64,000 nucleotides of DNA from Anagrus nilaparvatae. Taxonomy: Eukaryota; Arthropoda; Insecta; Hymenoptera; Mymaridae. Shown piece after piece: positions 58,451-64,000 of the stretch. Each line of letters opens with the position of its first letter. Position 1 is the first letter of the stretch. The stretch spans positions 16,014,001-16,078,000 of the forward strand of contig JAKSXM010000137.1 of assembly GCA_022575985.1 (NCBI GenBank), in the 5' to 3' direction. The notes under the pieces are model-generated. The model was not told where the DNA came from and made no database searches. It worked only from the letters and a program-made list of their open reading frames with translations. Both the position numbers and the translations under genes were made by a program.

Positions 58451-59768
58451 GTCTACGTTTTTAACATAATTAATGATATGTTTTATATTGTTCTACCTTA
58501 GGTTTGAATTTCAAAGCATCAATGTAATGTTCAATTCAGGTGCATAATAGCCCATCATTACATAGAAAACGTTTTCAGAGTCAGATTTCAATAGAAAAAA
58601 AATCCTTTACAATACCTGCCAGCTCAAAATAAGCCATTTACGTGTCACTCATTAAATGTAAAATAATTAGCAAATCAAACAAAACGTTCTAATTTAAAAA
58701 GTTATTGCAATAAAAAAAAGATAATAAAATTTAATTAATTAAAAAATTACATTGCACGCAATTCAAAATTAGCTAATAAAAAGTATACACCTTAGTTCAT
58801 CATAAAAAAAAACAACAACAGATATAAATAATATCATGCAATGAACCTTGTCATAGGTTAGGATGTCAAGGACAGATAAAGCTTATAGTATTTTATATAC
58901 GTAAACCCCATTGATTTTTATTTATTAATTTTTTCGTTGTTGTTTTTTCAGTACTTTAAATTTATAATTTAAATTTAGAAATAAATTTGTCTCTAATATT
59001 TTAAAAATGATAATTTTATTATTTTATATTAAATTTCTAATTTTTTTATATGTGTTCACATTATTATTATTTTATTGATTGATTTTTTTTTTTCATAAAA
59101 GCTTGATGATAAAATAGAAAAAATTACTTATTATCTATCTATATTCATAAAAGTAGATAATAATGTGTATAAAAAAGCTCTTATAATATATATTTTTTTT
59201 TAATTATATTAAATTCCACTCGTTGTACATTATAAATTAAGATAAAAAAATAAATAATGTAAAAGTATTTAATAAAAGTGTTGTGTAATTAGTTTATGTA
59301 TTTTAATTAAATTATTTATGTTATCATGTAAAGTAAAGAAATTGTTAAATACGTGATTTGATTTGATTATTATTCATGTTTGTACACACCTTTTTTGAAG
59401 ATCGTTTTAGTTTGATAAAAATGATACTAAAAATATAAGGCATTTTGCTTGATTTAAGGTTTTGTGGTGAAAAAAATTTTTGGATTGAGTTTTGTTATTA
59501 CTATTTTAAACTTGATTTTAAAAAAATCAGAAAAAATAAGTTTCAAGTACATGGGTTTTATAGGTCCAAAAAATTTTATTTTTTGCTGCCAAAAAATATT
59601 TTATTCGTCTCTTTTCATTGAATTTTTTTCAGAATCTCATTCTGCAAAAATAGTAAAAATTTATTTATTTTTTTTTTTAAGTTGGGAGTCTGCCTCTAAA
59701 GTGTCATATCTATAAAATAAAAATAATCAAAAAATATCACTGGAAGCTTGCACACATTTTTTAAGACC
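58451..59768. other. A/T-rich intergenic DNA
   Basis: Nothing recognised; the ORF near 59464 is A/T-rich chance sequence. Confidence 0.5.
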
Positions 59769-59769
59769 A

Positions 59770-60096
59770 TTAGGGATGTGCAATTATACGTCTTTTTGTG
59801 TCGTTTTGGTCTCGAGTTTTTTGCTTTGGGCCGGGTTTCGGGTAAATCTATGTTTCTATGAACATTTTTAAAAAATTTTTCGTTAATTATAAGTGATAAA
59901 TTATTATTTTATAATAGTAAATTTACATTTTATTAAAACATTCTCCTCTTTTTTAAGCATAAATGAAAAATTTTTATAATAAAATATTTATAGAATCGTA
60001 TAAATTATTGCAAATCAATAAATTTGGGTTTATCCGAAACCCAACCCGACTCGGGACCGAACTTTCGAGTCAGGTACCCAAAAAAATGTATAATTT
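59770..60096. mobile_element. Degenerate relative of the hAT MITE at 21472
   Basis: TTAGGGATGTGCAATTATAC at left; the GGCCGGGTTTCGGGTAAATC block is inverted at right as GGTTTATCCGAAACCCAACC. The right terminus lacks the CACACCCCTA end, so it is truncated or eroded. Confidence 0.6.
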
Positions 60097-61215
60097 TGAA
60101 ACCTATTTTCATGAAAAATTGTAATTTTGGCAGCAATTCAAAATTCAGGAATTAGATACTTAATCTAAAAATTAATCAATACAAAAAATATCGCAGTACC
60201 TGTTTTTTTATACACCCTCAAAAAATAAACCATCCATATACTTTATATTTGCTTTACCTGATAGTTTACAAACATACTTTTAAAAATAACCGTAAACTCA
60301 TAAAACTATAAGCTTAAATTACTTTATAAAAGTATTAAATTATTGTGATCAATACAAGTTTGTTCAAAATGATTACTTGAACCAAAGTCTATTTAGCATA
60401 AAAAATGTAAAAAATAGTTACTTCGAAAATATAGATACTTTAATGTATATTTTTAGAGAAAAGTTTAATATACTTTTCAAATAATAATAATAATAATAAT
60501 ATAATAAAGTTATCAATACTTATACTCTATTAATTTATTGATAAATTTAATATTATGCAATAGGACAAACCACCCGTTTTCTTATTTATAAGTTAAAATC
60601 AATAAAAAAGTTTATTTTTACATTAATAATTAATTAAATTTACTTATTTATAAAAAAAAATTTTTATGTACACTGAAAAAAATAAAATGATCGTTAATGA
60701 CTAGAAACGTAAATAAACTTTTAAAAAAATTTATCTTTTTTTTTAAGAATCTTTTTTTTGGCTCATCCTACTGCTGCGCGCATATCTTTAATGAACAAAA
60801 AAATTACGTTTCAAGTCATTTGCAATTGTTTGAGCATTCTACTAATGGCTAAAGGACTTTTTTTTTGAGTGTATCTTTACTTACATTTCTAAAAACTTAT
60901 ATAAGAAATTTTTTAATATTTAATGTTTCTTTTTCTTTGCGACTAGTAATTTTATTGGTTTTTTATTTCTATAAATTTTCTAATAAAAATTAGATGTTTT
61001 AAATAAACTAAAATTAAAATAGGGGTTATTAGAGCAAATATTTCTATTTGCGTAAATGCTAAATTTGTATTGGGTTTTACGCCCTTAGATGAAATGCTAT
61101 ATATTTTTATGTTTATATTTTAAGTTAATAACCTCAAAAACCTCCGGGTATAAAGCTTGAGAAAATAAAAACAATTAATTTTTTAGTAATAAGCATTTTT
61201 CTCAAAGTAGCACGT
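60097..61215. other. A/T-rich intergenic DNA
   Basis: An (ATA)n tract at about 60481-60505. Nothing else is recognised. Confidence 0.5.
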
Positions 61216-61224
61216 TTTTTTCGC

Positions 61225-61998
61225 GCCGACGCTAATAGTCAAATCGACACAGTGGACCTTCGTGGGCATAAGTCCTGCGTAAGTAATAGGGAGTGGTATT
61301 TTTTGGTCACCTGAAACCGACCCTGGAACCGAAACCAGAGTCTATTTTTACCTAAACGTGTCTGATTAGTTGTTATTGATAAACTATTACCAAATTGGCC
61401 ACAGTTTAAGGTCTGAAACTAAGAATTTTCAAAATTTTCAAAATTTTCAAAAAGTACCGAAAAAGCGTACCTGCGAAAACTAAATTTCCGATTCTTGATT
61501 ATATTAAATTAATATTTTAAACAATACAATATTTAGCGTATCATTTAAAATTTTCATTTCAGGCCATTTTTTTGTAATAATTTGTTGTCAACAAGAAACT
61601 AGTAATTTTTTAGGCGAAATAAACTAGAAATTCATGCTTAGCAGATCACATATGAATTTCACCAATCTTTTGGCTTTATTTAAAACAATTTATAAATAAT
61701 TAAATATTGTTTAAACAACTAACAGATACTTTCAAAAATAAAAAATTTTTTTTTGCAGATAAAATTACATTAAATTTATTTGTTCCCATTTTTAAATATT
61801 GAAAATTGTTAGTTTTAGCCTTTAAATTATGGTAAATTTTGCAATAATTTGTTAATAACTATTAATCGGCTACTTCGAAGTGAAAATGTAACCCAGATTC
61901 GGTTTCAGGAGACCAAATCATAAAAAACAACCGCTTTTATTCACAAGGAATTCGGTGCACGAACGACGCTCTGGGGTGGCTTGACTATAATGGGTTAA
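61225..61998. mobile_element. Diverged foldback element ~0.77 kb
   Basis: Left blocks ATTTTTTGGTCACCTGAAACCGA, TTGTTATTGATAAACTATTACC and CAGTTTAAGGTCTGAAACTAA are matched inverted on the right (TCGGTTTCAGGAGACCAAAT, AATAATTTGTTAATAACTATT, TTAGTTTTAGCCTTTAAATT). CGCGCCGACGCTAA just left (about 61219) recalls GTCGCGCCGGCGNTAA at 3669 and 55948. No coding capacity. Confidence 0.65.
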
Positions 61999-62337
61999 AG
62001 AAAAAGTATCATCACTGTTCAGTTAACATATGGATTCCAACAACAAAATGTAAAACAAATAAACGTGTCAACATGCTCAACGAATTTCGGTATATACTGA
62101 CATACCACATACATACTTTCACTTCTAACTTTTAGACAATTTTAATATTATATATAGGTTAAACACTTCTGATTATAAAGATAAACTAAACGCAATTTAA
62201 TTTGCATATTATCTTTTATAAATTAATAATTTAATTAATTAAGATAATAAAATTATTTATTGCAATTATTAATACTTTTTATATATTTAAGTAAAATATT
62301 TTAATAAATTGAACCAAAACTTTAAAAAAGTAGCTCA

Positions 62338-62410
62338 GGGGGTGTAGCTCATATGGTAGAGCGCGTGCTTAGCATGCACGAGGTACCGGGATCGATGCCC
62401 GGCACCTCCA
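62338..62410 (+). tRNA. tRNA-Ala (anticodon AGC)
   Basis: A complete 73-nt cloverleaf. Acceptor GGGGGTG pairs with CACCTCC (one G-T), with discriminator A. The D arm is GCTC...GAGC. The anticodon stem CGTGC/GCACG carries loop TTAGCAT, giving AGC, which reads GCN alanine codons after A34-to-inosine editing. The T arm is CCGGG-ATCGATG-CCCGG. There is no intron and no encoded CCA. Internal box A (TAGCTCATATGGTAGAGC) and box B (GGGATCGATGCCC) are present for RNA polymerase III. Confidence 0.97.
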
Positions 62411-62413
62411 AAT

Positions 62414-62462
62414 TTATTTTTTTTTTTAATTTTATTTTTTTTTTTTTTTTTCTTTTTTTTTC
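62414..62462 (+). terminator. RNA polymerase III T-run terminator
   Basis: Long runs of T begin four bases after the tRNA end, more than sufficient for Pol III termination. Confidence 0.85.
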
Positions 62463-64000
62463 CTTAGTAAAACTAAATCTCTTATTGCGAAAAAATAAAA
62501 AAAGTATTTTTTGTAAAAGCTAATAAATTTTTTTTTTAACTTTAGAGGTTGAATTTTTATTCATTAAAAAAATGAATCTGAAAAAAATAATGGGTAAGAG
62601 ATTACTTTAACTTTGGTAACTCCTAGCAATTTTAAAAGAAGAACTAATTGTAACTAAAAAAAAGTTGATACCTAAAATGACTTTTATTTGTCTCAAATTT
62701 CTAATTTAATCAGACGAGATATAGTATAAACACACCAATGAAATAAAATCGAAAAAAATTTTAAAACATAAAAATCTGAGGCTCAACCTTAAATTTTAAT
62801 AAATTTTATACTTTAATATGTATCCAAAAAATATATACACTTGATTAAAAAAAAAAAAAATTCTACACAGATAAAAAGAATTGGGGTTCTCAAAATATAC
62901 TTACATACAAAAAAATAAAAAATAAAAATTTTTTAATTGCTTGCTATCCAATAAAAATTTTTTTTTGCATTTAATCATTACATAGAATCAATGAAACGAC
63001 AAAAATTACTGTTCATTGGCAACAATATAAAATTACCTAATAGATTTTTTTTTTTTAGAAATTGTCGACTAAGTTGTATAGGCTTTGAAAAAAATCTTAA
63101 AAAGGATAATTTAAAAATGCATTTATTTTTAAGTAGTTTACTTTTATAAAACTTTCAGTAATAAGAATTTCAAATAAATTTCCACTAATTAATTTAAAAA
63201 AAACGAGTTGTTAAAAATATACGAAGCTTAGGGATTCTCCCAAAACAACCTTCGTGAATATTGCTCATATGTATAACTTTAAGTAGTTAAAGTCTCGGTA
63301 TGTACAGACATAACGTATTGTTTTTTACTGTATTATACCTCTCGTTTATACCAATTAGCCAGCTACGTGCTTTAAACTTGTAATTCAATTTATGCTGAAT
63401 TAAAGTTATTGTGGTTTTCATTTATGTTATACTTAAATTATGAAAACTTTGAAATCTCCAAATTTTTGAAGTACTTCAGAGTCTAAGAAAATTAATACAA
63501 TTCGTGCAGTCTTTAAAAGTAAACTCAATTCTAAGAATTTTCACTCATTGTAAAATTATGTAATTTTGTCATTGCACTTATTATTTTTTAACCACGGTAA
63601 AATACACGGTAAGAAAATCAATATCAGAAATTTGTGTACTATAACAAATGAATTTATCCTACGTGCAATATTTAATTGAGAAATTATTTAGAAAAAAAAT
63701 TAAATATTATCGAGGCTAAAAAAGAAAATTAATAAAATATTTCAATCAGATTCGATGAAAAATTCTAAATTCTATTATTTCATAATTAGGTCAGCAAAAT
63801 ATTCCACGTGTTTTAATTTTCATCATGCATAAAAAAAATTCTTTCACGTTATTAAATTTCAACTCTCATAATTTAAAATGAGGAGAAAATTATGTAAATT
63901 ATAAATTTTACTAAAATTTTGTGAAAAATCTGATAAATTTAATTATCTTGAATTTTCATTTAATTAAAAAATTAAATAATATATGCGCACATTTATTTCG
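62463..64000. other. A/T-rich intergenic DNA to window end
   Basis: Nothing recognised. Confidence 0.5.

Overview
This is a very A/T-rich window with spliced exons, microsatellites, MITEs, a LINE relic and a nuclear-type tRNA. It is a eukaryotic nuclear genome. An R1-like retrotransposon, a short Helitron, hAT-, Tc1/mariner- and piggyBac-type MITEs and the style of the repeats point to an insect. A parasitoid wasp or similar low-GC insect would fit, but the species cannot be fixed from the sequence alone. There are no bacterial-style operons, and most long ORFs in the window are chance.

Region 1 (762-21409, minus strand) holds the one substantial host gene I can assemble. It has 22 coding exons over about 20.6 kb and encodes about 946 residues. 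I do not recognise the family. The first exon starts at 21333 and the stop codon is at 762. Twelve of the exons between 16267 and 18566 are micro-exons of 12-32 codons. Every intron but the last is phase 0, and the reading frame stays open across all joins, which is strong internal support. The product is mostly low-complexity Lys/Ser/Asn/Glu-rich sequence. A Cys-containing N-terminus comes first. Near the C-terminus is an aromatic and hydrophobic block followed by a basic stretch with CxC and CxxC pairs. The 10-kb penultimate intron carries a 156-bp satellite with three-monomer higher-order structure, foldback elements and microsatellites.

Region 2 (21464-30370) is upstream of that gene and is made of transposon debris: a hAT-type MITE with a perfect 8-bp target duplication, a decayed LINE fragment, and two foldback elements of about 1 kb. 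One foldback arm contains a younger TA-flanked MITE.

Region 3 (30371-33215) is a decayed R1-like non-LTR retrotransposon with the reverse transcriptase YADD box. It is split by a 666-bp non-autonomous Helitron that carries a minisatellite.

Region 4 (33216-62337) is mostly unannotatable A/T-rich DNA. It contains TA-flanked CACTG/CACGG MITEs (two copies are exactly 427 bp), a nested stack at 43380-44890 (tandem array, foldback element, piggyBac-like MITE), dispersed copies of a composite 24-bp repeat, a small coding-like island near 39.7-40.0 kb, and a candidate promoter near 53.0 kb.

Region 5 (62338-62410) is a complete tRNA-Ala(AGC) gene, followed by more A/T-rich DNA to the end. Apart from the tRNA and the minus-strand gene, I see no functional gene that I can defend.
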